28,060 nucleotides of DNA from a virus: the IMG/VR virus record IMGVR_UViG_3300028844_003317, positions 1 to 28,060 of that record. The stretch is one strand, 5' to 3'. The notes under the pieces were generated by a model. That model saw nothing but the letters and a program-made list of their open reading frames with translations. It was not told where the DNA came from and searched no databases. Within the stretch, counting starts at the first letter, position 1. Each line of letters begins with the position of its first letter. Of the stretch, positions 22,403 through 28,060 are shown piece by piece. The position numbers were made by a program, and so were the translations under genes.

Positions 22403-23065
22403 ATGAAAGCATTACTTGAATATCGAACTGATGTTAACGTTAATGAAGGTTGGGCTGAAAAAGGTTCTGATCCTGAAAGAGTTTGGAGTACTAATAATCC
22501 TATACAACTGTGTCACGATATATTTGAACATCTTAATGGACATATCAAGATAGGTGGCTACTTTGATGAGCATGAGGCATTCGGTGCTATGTGGTTTATA
22601 AGAGGCAGGCATGGGGTTTTGGATGTTCATAACAGCTATAGCGAGTATACTGAGCAAGATTTTCTGCAAGAAGTTGCAGTTAATACAGCATACCAGTTAT
22701 CGGATAACGTAGTAGGTAAAGACAATTATAAGTTATTCCCCGCGAATAAAGTATCAAAGTGTCTTCCTTATCAGCCAGACTATGTGACTAACGTTGTTGC
22801 TGATAATATTGCCTATAAAGAAAACTCTGAGTTCACAGACAAATCTCGTATATACGAAGAAGTAGAGAAAGTCTACTTGGCTATGTACCACGGCTATAAA
22901 GCTGCTGAGCTAAAGTATAAACGATGTGATCCTTTCTCATTGTTTATGGACTCTTCTTTCGTTATAAGAGAGGTTATGGAAGAAGCAGAAGAGTTCGAAT
23001 GTTATATAGAGCTGAAATATGATCTGTGTGATAAAAAACCTGCAGAAGCTAAGATTGTTTACTAA
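22403..23065 (+). CDS. Conserved hypothetical protein with HDIFEH motif
   Basis: A 220-residue protein. The segment LCHDIFEHLNGHIKIGG, then DEHEAFGAMWFIRGRHG (about 36-70) is rich in His, Asp and Glu and resembles a conserved pattern I have seen in phage proteins of unknown function. It could bind metal but is not a standard HD domain. Helical segments with EEVEKVYLAMYHGYKAAEL and REVMEEAEEFECY follow, ending in a short basic tail. AGGAGATATT precedes the ATG and the gap to the DHFR gene is only 8 bases, so it is in that operon. Confidence 0.75.
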   Translation: MKALLEYRTDVNVNEGWAEKGSDPERVWSTNNPIQLCHDIFEHLNGHIKIGGYFDEHEAFGAMWFIRGRHGVLDVHNSYSEYTEQDFLQEVAVNTAYQLSDNVVGKDNYKLFPANKVSKCLPYQPDYVTNVVADNIAYKENSEFTDKSRIYEEVEKVYLAMYHGYKAAELKYKRCDPFSLFMDSSFVIREVMEEAEEFECYIELKYDLCDKKPAEAKIVY

Positions 23066-23138
23066 AATGTAAAAGTAAACCTTTCCAATCCATTACCGAG
23101 GCTGTTTCGTAAATCTAGGTATTAGCAATGAGGTTAAC

Positions 23139-23426
23139 ATGAGAAACCATAAAGTTAAAACAGACCCACATCTATTTAGGATGACATGGGCTGGTATGAG
23201 AAATTTTGAAATTAGACGTGACGACAGAGGATACCGTTTAGGTGATACCATGACTCTTCGTGAAACTGTCAGAGACGATGCAGAACTTGCTGAAGGTGAG
23301 TCTCATGATTTTACAGGTAGAATGATAAAACTAAACATTGATTATGTTTTACTTGGCCCAGTTTACGGTTTAATGAATGGTTGGGTAATAATGTCTACAA
23401 CTGTCACCGAACTTATTGACGTTTGA
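23139..23426 (+). CDS. DUF3850 / ASCH-like small protein
   Basis: A 95-residue protein matching the DUF3850 (ASCH/PUA-like) pattern: HKVKTDPHLFRMTWAGMRNF, then FEIRRDDRGYRLGDTMTLRE (about 23-42), FTGRMIKLNIDYVLLGP and GWVIMS. Family members have a beta-barrel fold linked to RNA or modified-base binding, with the FEIR-x-DR and GD-x-L-RE residues conserved. Which nucleic acid it binds is not known. AGGTTAAC precedes the ATG. Confidence 0.75.
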   Translation: MRNHKVKTDPHLFRMTWAGMRNFEIRRDDRGYRLGDTMTLRETVRDDAELAEGESHDFTGRMIKLNIDYVLLGPVYGLMNGWVIMSTTVTELIDV

Positions 23427-23490
23427 TTGTGTTTGTTCATGTATTTTATGTACAATGTCCATCCCAAAAATATAATCTAATAGGTGTCCA

Positions 23491-23655
23491 ATGAAAGATT
23501 TCAACTCAGAAGAACTAAAATCAATATTGCATGTAACTGCTGGATTCAAATCTATGCAGTCAGTAAATGAGAAGCTAAAAGAAGTTATCGCTGAAAAAGA
23601 AGAAGTTGAATCTCTCTCTTTTGAAGATGATGACTGTGTCAGCTGTAAACTTTAA
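23491..23655 (+). CDS. Small acidic hypothetical protein
   Basis: A 54-residue frame starting MKDFNSEELKSILHVTAGFK, with a long helix containing VNEKLKEVIAEKEEVESL and a C-terminal DDDCVSCKL with Cys-x2-Cys. AGGTGTCC precedes the ATG. The CxxC could contribute to metal binding as a pair but is too short alone for a zinc finger. It is followed by a small membrane protein gene. Confidence 0.6.
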   Translation: MKDFNSEELKSILHVTAGFKSMQSVNEKLKEVIAEKEEVESLSFEDDDCVSCKL

Positions 23656-23734
23656 TCTAGGTTTACTTCCTACGTGGAGGTATTACCTTCACTGTAAGGT
23701 TCAATCATTTTGGTACCTTGCCAAGGAGTTGATT

Positions 23735-23902
23735 GTGAATAAGAATAGAACGTTTGGAGTACTTTGTTTAACTATAATACTTGTACTGTTAATACTTGGT
23801 GTGTCCTACATGTTTACACTGTCATGGATTGCGGGTTCTATTGTCATTGGAGTAATTTACGGATTATTCCTAGTCCTTACAAAAAAGTCTAAAGCGAACT
23901 AA
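23735..23902 (+). CDS. Small two-TM membrane protein (GTG start)
   Basis: The best start is GTG at 23,735, because AAGGAG lies six bases upstream; a longer reading from 23,606 overlaps the previous gene and has no ribosome site. The 55-residue product is basic at its start (MNKNRTFG) and end (KKSKAN), with two hydrophobic stretches, LCLTIILVLLILGVSYMF and WIAGSIVIGVIYGLFLVL. It is likely an inner-membrane peptide. Function unknown. Confidence 0.65.
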   Translation: MNKNRTFGVLCLTIILVLLILGVSYMFTLSWIAGSIVIGVIYGLFLVLTKKSKAN

Positions 23903-23912
23903 TTTAATTTTA

Positions 23913-23931
23913 GGGTTGCTTATAGCAGCCC
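23913..23931 (+). terminator. GC-rich hairpin, possible terminator or promoter hairpin
   Basis: GGGTTGCT-TAT-AGCAGCCC is an eight-base-pair stem (one G:T) with a three-base loop, just after the small membrane protein gene. Only CTCT follows, so a standard U-run is missing. The three-base loop recalls N4 promoter hairpins, but the stem is longer and the central purine is on the plus strand. The end of a message is the simpler reading. Confidence 0.45.
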
Positions 23932-23989
23932 TCTAGACGCGGATGAGTGTGTAAAAGGTTTAATTGAACCAGGAAACCAAAATACAATC

Positions 23990-24145
23990 ATGAACAACAA
24001 AGTTATAGATTGTGCTGTTCAACAAAACTACCCGTATGCTGATCGTTGTATTTTCTGCAATGAAATTCGTATTGATTTTGGCACTGTGCAGCATAGGAAA
24101 GATTGCGTTGTTGTAATAGCTAAAGAGCTTAAGGCTCAAAACTGA
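23990..24145 (+). CDS. Small CCHC zinc-finger-like protein
   Basis: A 51-residue frame starting MNNKVIDCAVQQNYPYADRC. The segment CIFC-x11-H-x3-C (Cys20, Cys23, His35, Cys39), ending HRKDCVVVIAKELKAQ, resembles small zinc-knuckle phage proteins seen next to accessory genes. It probably binds one zinc ion. The ribosome site (AGGAA) is about 15 bases from the ATG, longer than usual, so the start is less certain. No function is known. Confidence 0.6.
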   Translation: MNNKVIDCAVQQNYPYADRCIFCNEIRIDFGTVQHRKDCVVVIAKELKAQN

Positions 24146-24158
24146 ACGAGGTGGAAAT

Positions 24159-24446
24159 ATGAAAAGACACGTAGTATGCGCGGCTAATAAATTTGAATTA
24201 GATGGTGAAGAAATACTAGTAACTGGTGCTCGTCATTGTGATGGATTGATGCACGCAACAGTTAAAGCTTTATCTAATTGTGGTGACCTTGTTGCAATTC
24301 CTAACTGTATAGATAACCAAGGGTTTATAGACCAATTTGGCAAATGGTTATCTAGAGAAGACGCTAGAGAGTGTGTGCTTAATAACAAGCAAGCCCTACG
24401 ATCACAGCCAGACAGTTATGAGCTTTTTTCAGAAAACTTGTACTAA
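24159..24446 (+). CDS. Conserved phage protein (VCAAxx...GARHxD...GFIDQFG)
   Basis: A 95-residue protein in a family common in phages of Gram-negative bacteria. Conserved features here are RHVVCAANKFE, LVTGARHCDGLMH, QGFIDQFGKWLSREDARE and the closing ELFSENLY. No function is established. The cysteines and His of the GARHCD segment are usual in the family. The ribosome site GAGGTGGAAAT precedes the ATG at 24,159 and follows the zinc-finger stop by 13 bases. Confidence 0.8.
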   Translation: MKRHVVCAANKFELDGEEILVTGARHCDGLMHATVKALSNCGDLVAIPNCIDNQGFIDQFGKWLSREDARECVLNNKQALRSQPDSYELFSENLY

Positions 24447-24472
24447 ATCACAAACCTAAACTAGGAAAGACT

Positions 24473-24913
24473 ATGGAATACGTAATTGATCAAGAAAAAT
24501 TAAAGGCGTCTTTGAAAGACATTATATCTGATATGACAGGGTGCTGTGAGGAATCTTATGTGTGTATTTTTGAAACTACCAACTCTGTGGGAACCAAAAT
24601 TCAGGTTCATTTAAAAGCCACCTGTGACGATTACAACTTTATTGATAAGCCTAAACCAGAAGACTTTTCAATAACTCAAACTAGGTATAGTGAGAGATTA
24701 GGTATACTAGATAATATACTTGAAGAGTTTCATCACAGAGCTAGTTTAAAAAGTGATCACGATAATCATATTGATAATAGTGATACTCAAATCGGTATTG
24801 AGTTTTGCTTTGAAAAGTTGATGAATGGTAATCAGTTGATTAGTGAAAAGGCTATTAGCTATTTGTATGATCATCATCCAGACGCATACAAAGATTTTTA
24901 CGACAACCTTTAG
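24473..24913 (+). CDS. Hypothetical protein
   Basis: A 146-residue acidic protein starting MEYVIDQEKLKASLKDIISD. A beta-rich N-terminal half (SYVCIFETTNSVGTKIQVHL) is followed by a helical half with many His and Asp residues (LEEFHHRASLKSDHDNHIDN; YLYDHHPDAYKDFY). The His/Asp clusters could bind metal but fit no known motif. The ribosome site TAGGAAAGACT precedes the ATG. No family is recognised. Confidence 0.7.
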   Translation: MEYVIDQEKLKASLKDIISDMTGCCEESYVCIFETTNSVGTKIQVHLKATCDDYNFIDKPKPEDFSITQTRYSERLGILDNILEEFHHRASLKSDHDNHIDNSDTQIGIEFCFEKLMNGNQLISEKAISYLYDHHPDAYKDFYDNL

Positions 24914-24956
24914 CCAGCTAATGGTTATAAACTGAACATTAACGGAGAATTTTAAA

Positions 24957-25073
24957 ATGGTTAGTGATGTAGATATAAAAACGTTAGCTGAGAAAGTTAT
25001 AGATATCGAAGAAGGTGAAATGCCTCATAATGAGATCATTGAGGTTCGACCTACTTATCGTACAAGGCCATAG
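24957..25073 (+). CDS. Very small hypothetical protein
   Basis: A 38-residue frame starting MVSDVDIKTLAEKVIDIEEG, with CGGAGAATTTT before the ATG and a clear stop at 25,071-25,073. It is acidic and helical at first, basic at its end (RPTYRTRP). Its size makes it less certain than its neighbours, but the ribosome site is good and it fills an otherwise empty gap. Confidence 0.5.
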   Translation: MVSDVDIKTLAEKVIDIEEGEMPHNEIIEVRPTYRTRP

Positions 25074-25108
25074 CCATTGTAGCTAGTCATTAGATCTAGG
25101 GGATATAT

Positions 25109-25513
25109 ATGAGTCCTGAACTACAGAAGTACTACGAAGGTGTGTCACTTAAAGTTTTAGCTGAAGATAAAGGTACTACTGCAAAAAACATTAGTACGAT
25201 ACTATCAAAAGAGAGACATAGATTAGGTCTTTCACCTAGATCTGGTAGACCTGATGGTGTTGTAGCTGAATTTATAGAGGATAGAGATATAGTTGTTGAC
25301 CTGTATCTAGGTGGTATGGAACAAAAAGTTATTGCTGATAAGTGGGATGTATCTACTGCAACAGTGAGTAACTACCTATCTTTATGGGTACAAGACACTA
25401 TATTAGGTGAGTCTGTAAAGATGTCAGATATGGAGCATGTATGGAAAGACTTACCTGATGAGTTCACTATAACAGTGAGGGGTAAGCCAGTGTTTAAAGT
25501 GGTGAGAGTTTAA
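25109..25513 (+). CDS. Putative DNA-binding protein with two HTH-like segments
   Basis: A 134-residue protein with two candidate helix-turn-helix stretches: SLKVLAEDKGTTAKNISTIL (about 13-32) and QKVIADKWDVSTATVSNYL (about 72-90). They are joined by a basic linker (RHRLGLSPRSGRPDG). The pattern of alpha-turn-alpha followed by a basic stretch resembles transposase or resolvase-like homeodomain folds and phage regulators. The C-terminus is beta-rich (FTITVRGKPVFKVVRV). It is likely a transcription regulator of the accessory genes. Two adjoining hairpins span its stop. Confidence 0.65.
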   Translation: MSPELQKYYEGVSLKVLAEDKGTTAKNISTILSKERHRLGLSPRSGRPDGVVAEFIEDRDIVVDLYLGGMEQKVIADKWDVSTATVSNYLSLWVQDTILGESVKMSDMEHVWKDLPDEFTITVRGKPVFKVVRV

Positions 25514-25537
25514 TATTCTCACTGATTGTTTATCAGT
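25502..25537 (+). promoter_or_regulatory. Tandem hairpins over the end of the HTH gene
   Basis: GTGAGA (25,502-25,507) pairs with TCTCAC (25,517-25,522). Immediately after, ACTGAT (25,521-25,526) pairs with ATCAGT (25,532-25,537) across a five-base TGTTT loop. The two stems share AC at 25,521-25,522, so only one can be complete at a time. They span the stop codon and are followed by AT-rich DNA. A switch between two mRNA 3' structures, or a terminator, are both possible. Confidence 0.45.
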
Positions 25538-25595
25538 TAATATATAAGCAAATTATTTTAGTTTGTTTTTGTATTAAATAATCAATAGGTGGCTT

Positions 25596-25820
25596 ATGAG
25601 ACGTGATAATGAAAGAGCTTTAAAGTTTGAAGAAATAAAGAAACAGTACCAAACCATGAAGGATATTGAGTATATAGAGAAAAGACTACTTATTATCAGT
25701 GGTATGAAAAGCACATGTAAATTATTCTTTATTGAAAGAGATGCATCAATTGTAGCTTTAACTAACTATAGAAATAGGTTACTTAAAGGTTTAGGTATTA
25801 CTGTGGATACGTATGCTTAA
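25596..25820 (+). CDS. Small basic helical protein
   Basis: A 74-residue protein starting MRRDNERALKFEEIKKQYQT. It is basic and mostly helical (DIEYIEKRLLIISGMK; ALTNYRNRLLKGLG). Basic helical proteins of this size often bind RNA, DNA or a host enzyme, but no family is recognised. TAGGTGGCTT precedes the ATG. Confidence 0.65.
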   Translation: MRRDNERALKFEEIKKQYQTMKDIEYIEKRLLIISGMKSTCKLFFIERDASIVALTNYRNRLLKGLGITVDTYA

Positions 25821-25859
25821 TGTGTATTATGTTGTTTTTAATTTAATTAGAGGTGTTCA

Positions 25860-26054
25860 ATGGCAGATCCAGCAGACAGAGCTGAAGTAGAGGAATTTGT
25901 AACTACGGCAGCTATTCAAAATATTAGAAGTAGAGGCAGAGAGCTATACCCTATAGGTTCCTGTCATTATTGTTATACTGAGTTTGAAAGTAGTGATAGC
26001 CCTAAGCTATTTTGTGATGCAAATTGCGGCATTAGACATGAGCAAAGCAAGTAA
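25860..26054 (+). CDS. Small CxxC...CxxxC zinc-finger protein (DksA/TraR-like size)
   Basis: A 64-residue protein starting MADPADRAEVEEFVTTAAIQ, with CHYCYTEFESSD (Cys35, Cys38) and FCDANCGIRHEQS (Cys52, Cys56). Phage proteins with this acidic MAD-x-DRA start and paired cysteines are common and sometimes classed near TraR/DksA, which act on RNA polymerase. The CDANC spacing is closer to the FCDxxC variants of unknown role than to classical DksA. AGAGGTGTTCA precedes the ATG. Zinc binding is likely; an effect on host transcription is only a possibility. Confidence 0.7.
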   Translation: MADPADRAEVEEFVTTAAIQNIRSRGRELYPIGSCHYCYTEFESSDSPKLFCDANCGIRHEQSK

Positions 26055-26068
26055 TTAGGAGTAACCAT

Positions 26069-26218
26069 ATGATGTACTTTTACATTGTGTGGGTAGCATT
26101 ATCAGTTTATGTTGTTATGGTAGTAGTAGCACTCTACTACGTGTGTGTAGGCAATTTAGTGCCTTCAGTGGTTGAAATCGTTTACGGTTTTAAGCCTTAC
26201 CCAATACCAGACATCTAG
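26069..26218 (+). CDS. Small membrane protein
   Basis: A 49-residue frame starting MMYFYIVWVALSVYVVMVVV, with AGGAGTAACC upstream of the ATG. One strong hydrophobic segment (about 4-27) precedes a short tail with FKPYPIPDI. It is probably an inner-membrane peptide. The first two codons are both ATG, so the product may start at 26,072. Confidence 0.65.
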   Translation: MMYFYIVWVALSVYVVMVVVALYYVCVGNLVPSVVEIVYGFKPYPIPDI

Positions 26219-26310
26219 GTGTGTTACCTATAAAAACAGAAAATTGTTACTAAAAGCGAAGTCAGCATATGACGCATGTTCTGGTAGCCAGTCCATTGTA
26301 GTGATACAGT

Positions 26311-26338
26311 GATGGTTCGACTCCATTATTTACCTCCA
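26311..26338 (+). pseudogene. tRNA-like T-arm with 3' CCA, remnant
   Basis: GATGG-TTCGACT-CCATT gives a normal T-stem and T-loop (one G:T pair), then ATTTACC, T and CCA, as at the 3' end of a tRNA. No GGTAAAT 5' partner lies within 100 bases upstream, and CATTG...CAGTG is too close to serve as an anticodon arm with a variable loop. I see the 3' end of a tRNA, not a whole one. Confidence 0.35.
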
Positions 26339-26349
26339 ATCAAATAAAT

Positions 26350-26421
26350 CACTCTTTCGTCCAGCGGTCAGTACACTACCTTTTCACGGTAGTAACACAG
26401 GTTCGAATCCTGCTGATGGCA
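26350..26421 (+). tRNA. tRNA-Glu(UUC)-like gene with unpaired acceptor
   Basis: The core matches bacterial tRNA-Glu: TCGTCCAGCGGTCAGTACA (D-arm), CTACC-TTTTCAC-GGTAG (anticodon arm, five pairs, anticodon TTC at 26,383-26,385), TAAC variable loop and CAGG-TTCGAAT-CCTG (T-arm). The seven bases at 26,350-26,356 (CACTCTT) do not pair with 26,414-26,420 (TGATGGC), and CTA rather than CCA follows the base at position 73. It is either a decayed tRNA-Glu or one whose acceptor is altered by recombination or editing. An active tRNA is not proven. Confidence 0.5.
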
Positions 26422-26512
26422 CTATTCAAAATTTAAAAAATTACTTATAACAGTTCCACCCTTGGTATGATGCAAAACTACCTTCAAAATTAACCTAACT
26501 AAAGGAAACAGT

Positions 26513-27493
26513 ATGATTAGTGATATTGAAATTACACCAAAAAACAAATTGATAGCTGGTATATGTATGGGTATATTGGCTTTTTTTACTTTTATACTAG
26601 TTATTAACACTTTCACGGTGGTAGACGCTGGTACAACTAAAGTTCAGACAACACTCGGCACTGTCAACATGACACCTTACAGCGAAGGTTTACATTTTCC
26701 TGTAAATCCTTTTTCAAGTTTTGATTCTATGGATACTCGTAACAGTAAGTATGAAGTAGACGGTCTTAACATTCCCACTCAGGATAGATTTAATTCTACA
26801 GGTAATGTCACTGTTCTATACAGAATACAAGCTGCTAAAACACCAGCTATTAAAAAAGACTATGGCACTGTTAAAGAGTACATCGCTAAAACTTTAAGAC
26901 AACATCTCAGATCAATTATTAGAGATGAAGGTCGTAAGTTGCTGGATAGTAGAAGCTTATCTAGTTCTAGTCATGTCACAAATATGCAGGTAAATAGTAA
27001 GCTACGTCTGTCTGAAGCTTTAGTTGATACCGGTATAATTGTGCAAGATGTACTTATACAGGACATTGTATTTGATCCTCGTATCGCTGCTCAGATACTT
27101 CAAACACAAATTCGTATTCAGGAAGAAGAGGCTACAATCTCTAAGAAACGTATTACTATCACTAATGCAGAAATAGCATTAGAGACAGCTAAAGGTGTAT
27201 CTGATGCTAAAGAAACTGCAGCTGATGCTGAATCTTACCGTGTAACTAAGTTAGCTGAAGCGGATAAGCAATCAGCTATACTTCGTGCTGAAGGTGAGGC
27301 TGAAAGTATAAAACTTATTGCTGATGCTAATAATAAGTTGTCACTTTCACTAACCCCTGAAATTATCGAAAAGTACAGATTAGAGAATGAAGCTATTCTG
27401 TACTCTAAGTCGGTAGGTAACGTGCCTACTACAATAATTGGTGATACTAATTTACGTGCTATCGGTATCCCATCAGCAATTCTAAGTGAGTAA
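26513..27493 (+). CDS. SPFH (stomatin/prohibitin-like) membrane protein
   Basis: A 326-residue protein with an N-terminal membrane segment (about 13-32), then an SPFH domain. VDAGTTKVQTTLGTVNMTPY and YSEGLHFPVNPFSS match the opening of prohibitin/stomatin proteins, as do RFNSTGNVTVLYRI and VLIQDIVFDPRIAAQI. A long coiled coil (about 200-280; QIRIQEEEATISKKRI, ADAESYRVTKLAEADKQSA, LRAEGEAESIKLIADANNKL) precedes a short C-terminus. SPFH proteins assemble into rings at membranes, often with proteases such as FtsH/HflKC. In phages they are accessory and of unknown role. AAAGGAAACAGT precedes the ATG. The MazG-like gene follows after 8 bases. Confidence 0.88.
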   Translation: MISDIEITPKNKLIAGICMGILAFFTFILVINTFTVVDAGTTKVQTTLGTVNMTPYSEGLHFPVNPFSSFDSMDTRNSKYEVDGLNIPTQDRFNSTGNVTVLYRIQAAKTPAIKKDYGTVKEYIAKTLRQHLRSIIRDEGRKLLDSRSLSSSSHVTNMQVNSKLRLSEALVDTGIIVQDVLIQDIVFDPRIAAQILQTQIRIQEEEATISKKRITITNAEIALETAKGVSDAKETAADAESYRVTKLAEADKQSAILRAEGEAESIKLIADANNKLSLSLTPEIIEKYRLENEAILYSKSVGNVPTTIIGDTNLRAIGIPSAILSE

Positions 27494-27501
27494 CTTATAA
27501 C

Positions 27502-28059
27502 ATGACAAATTTTGATGATGTAGGCGTATTCCACAAGTTAGCAGGTCATCCTGTAAATAACAGTCGAAATGCTGAAATGCCACCTCTAAAAACAGTACGT
27601 TTCCGTGAAGACTTCAAAATTGAAGAGCTAGCTGAAGGTATTGAAGCATTAGGTGATTCTGAAAGTATTCGTATACAGGAAACCTTGTACTATTTAAAAA
27701 AAGCCAAAGCATGCTGGAACCGTATTGAAGAAAGTGATCTTGATCCTGATCTAGTGAAGTACGCTGATAGTGTAGGTGACTTAATCTACGTAAGTCATGG
27801 TGCTGCACACTGTTACAACTTCAATGCATCTGATGTATTTGATGAAGTTCACTATAAAAACATGACTCGATTTCCTGAGAACATGGATGAAGTTGAATTA
27901 ACAATTACAAAGGCTGAGTCTGAAGGCGTCAGTGTTGGAGTTAATGAAATACGTGACAGTAATCGTTATGTTGTTAAGCGTATTGATAATGATAAGGTGT
28001 ACAAGAGTGCTATGCACTTATTGCCTGATCTGCATCCAATATTATTTCCTAATAAATAG
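27502..28059 (+). CDS. MazG-like / phosphoribosyl-ATP-pyrophosphatase-like NTP pyrophosphatase
   Basis: A 185-residue protein of the all-alpha NTP-PPase fold. VGVFHKLAGHPVN opens the domain. EELAEGIEAL (E41, E42, E45) is the first metal motif, and YADSVGDLIYVSHGAA (D89, D93) the second, followed by CYNFNASDVFDEVHYKNMTR. Such enzymes hydrolyse NTPs or dNTPs to monophosphates, and phage versions may adjust nucleotide or alarmone pools. It is only 8 bases after the SPFH gene, so the two are probably co-expressed. The ribosome site is weak. The residues after about 130 form a separate small part (ITKAESEGVSVGVNEIRD). The stop (28,057-28,059) is one base from the window end. Confidence 0.85.
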   Translation: MTNFDDVGVFHKLAGHPVNNSRNAEMPPLKTVRFREDFKIEELAEGIEALGDSESIRIQETLYYLKKAKACWNRIEESDLDPDLVKYADSVGDLIYVSHGAAHCYNFNASDVFDEVHYKNMTRFPENMDEVELTITKAESEGVSVGVNEIRDSNRYVVKRIDNDKVYKSAMHLLPDLHPILFPNK

Positions 28060-28060
28060 T

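Larger units (their letters stand above)
26219..26512 (+). other. Non-coding region with tRNA-like sequences
   Basis: A 294-base gap without a gene. It holds a hairpin CTGG-TAG-CCAG (26,281-26,291), a stand-alone tRNA T-arm with a CCA (26,311-26,338), a tRNA-Glu-like body (26,350-26,421), and an AT-rich end leading to the ribosome site CTAAAGGAAACAGT of the SPFH gene. Confidence 0.6.

Noticed and set aside
26264-26338. Complete tRNA ending in CCA at 26,338
   Set aside because: No pairing acceptor 5' strand and no anticodon arm compatible with the spacing; only the T-arm is credible.
1-28060. CRISPR array, insertion sequence, integrase or attachment site
   Set aside because: No regularly spaced repeats, transposase, recombinase or repressor set was seen; the tRNA-like sequences lack an adjacent integrase.

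Overview
This window looks like part of a lytic, AT-rich double-stranded DNA phage genome of the Escherichia phage N4 type (Schitoviridae or a sister lineage). Three things point there. (1) Virion and packaging genes are all read leftward and early and metabolic genes all rightward, diverging near 14.0-14.2 kb. (2) The leftward order is small terminase candidate, large terminase, ~208-residue adaptor, tail fibre, lysis genes, portal, which follows my recollection of N4 gp69-68-67-66/65-61-59. (3) A T7-superfamily RNA polymerase sits early in the rightward arm. The giant virion RNA polymerase, major capsid protein, DNA polymerase, helicase and primase are not in the window. The host is not identifiable from the sequence; a marine gammaproteobacterium would be a guess.

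Left arm (1-13,987, minus strand). Read leftward from the divergence point come a 129-residue unknown, a 58-residue gene, a RepL-like winged-helix protein, an N4 gp49/Sf6 gp66 family protein, a three-part protein with a central Tad2-like (DUF2829) domain, and a GIY-YIG-like protein. Then come the terminase genes, the adaptor, a 1213-residue fibre ending in seven propeller-like repeats, a fibre-assembly candidate, a lipoprotein, a DUF1353-like protein, an M15 endolysin, a holin, the portal and the start of one more gene at the window edge. Many junctions overlap by 1-14 bases (TAATG, TAGTG, ATGA), so translation is probably coupled. Two intrinsic terminators (about 3.1 and 3.8 kb) split the virion and lysis genes.

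Divergence zone (13,988-14,927). AT-rich DNA and several short hairpins, some with three-base loops like the promoters of N4 virion RNA polymerase, flank the first rightward gene.

Right arm (14,203-28,060, plus strand). Two small early genes precede a 669-residue single-chain RNA polymerase whose length is close to N4 RNAP1 plus RNAP2. Next is a 116-residue gene that looks like its own transcription unit (candidate promoter hairpin and strong terminator). A run of small accessory genes follows, including a degenerate SpoT-like HD protein. Then comes a nucleotide cassette (ThyA, and DHFR with an extra C-terminal domain), more small accessory genes (DUF3850/ASCH-like, zinc-finger, helix-turn-helix and membrane peptides), a tRNA-Glu-like sequence lacking a paired acceptor stem, an SPFH/prohibitin-like membrane protein and a MazG-like NTP pyrophosphatase.

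Taken together, the right arm would take over transcription and dTMP supply and modulate the host (candidate anti-Thoeris, alarmone-related and membrane factors), while the left arm packages DNA, builds the tail and lyses the cell. Family calls are from sequence recognition only; no database search was run.
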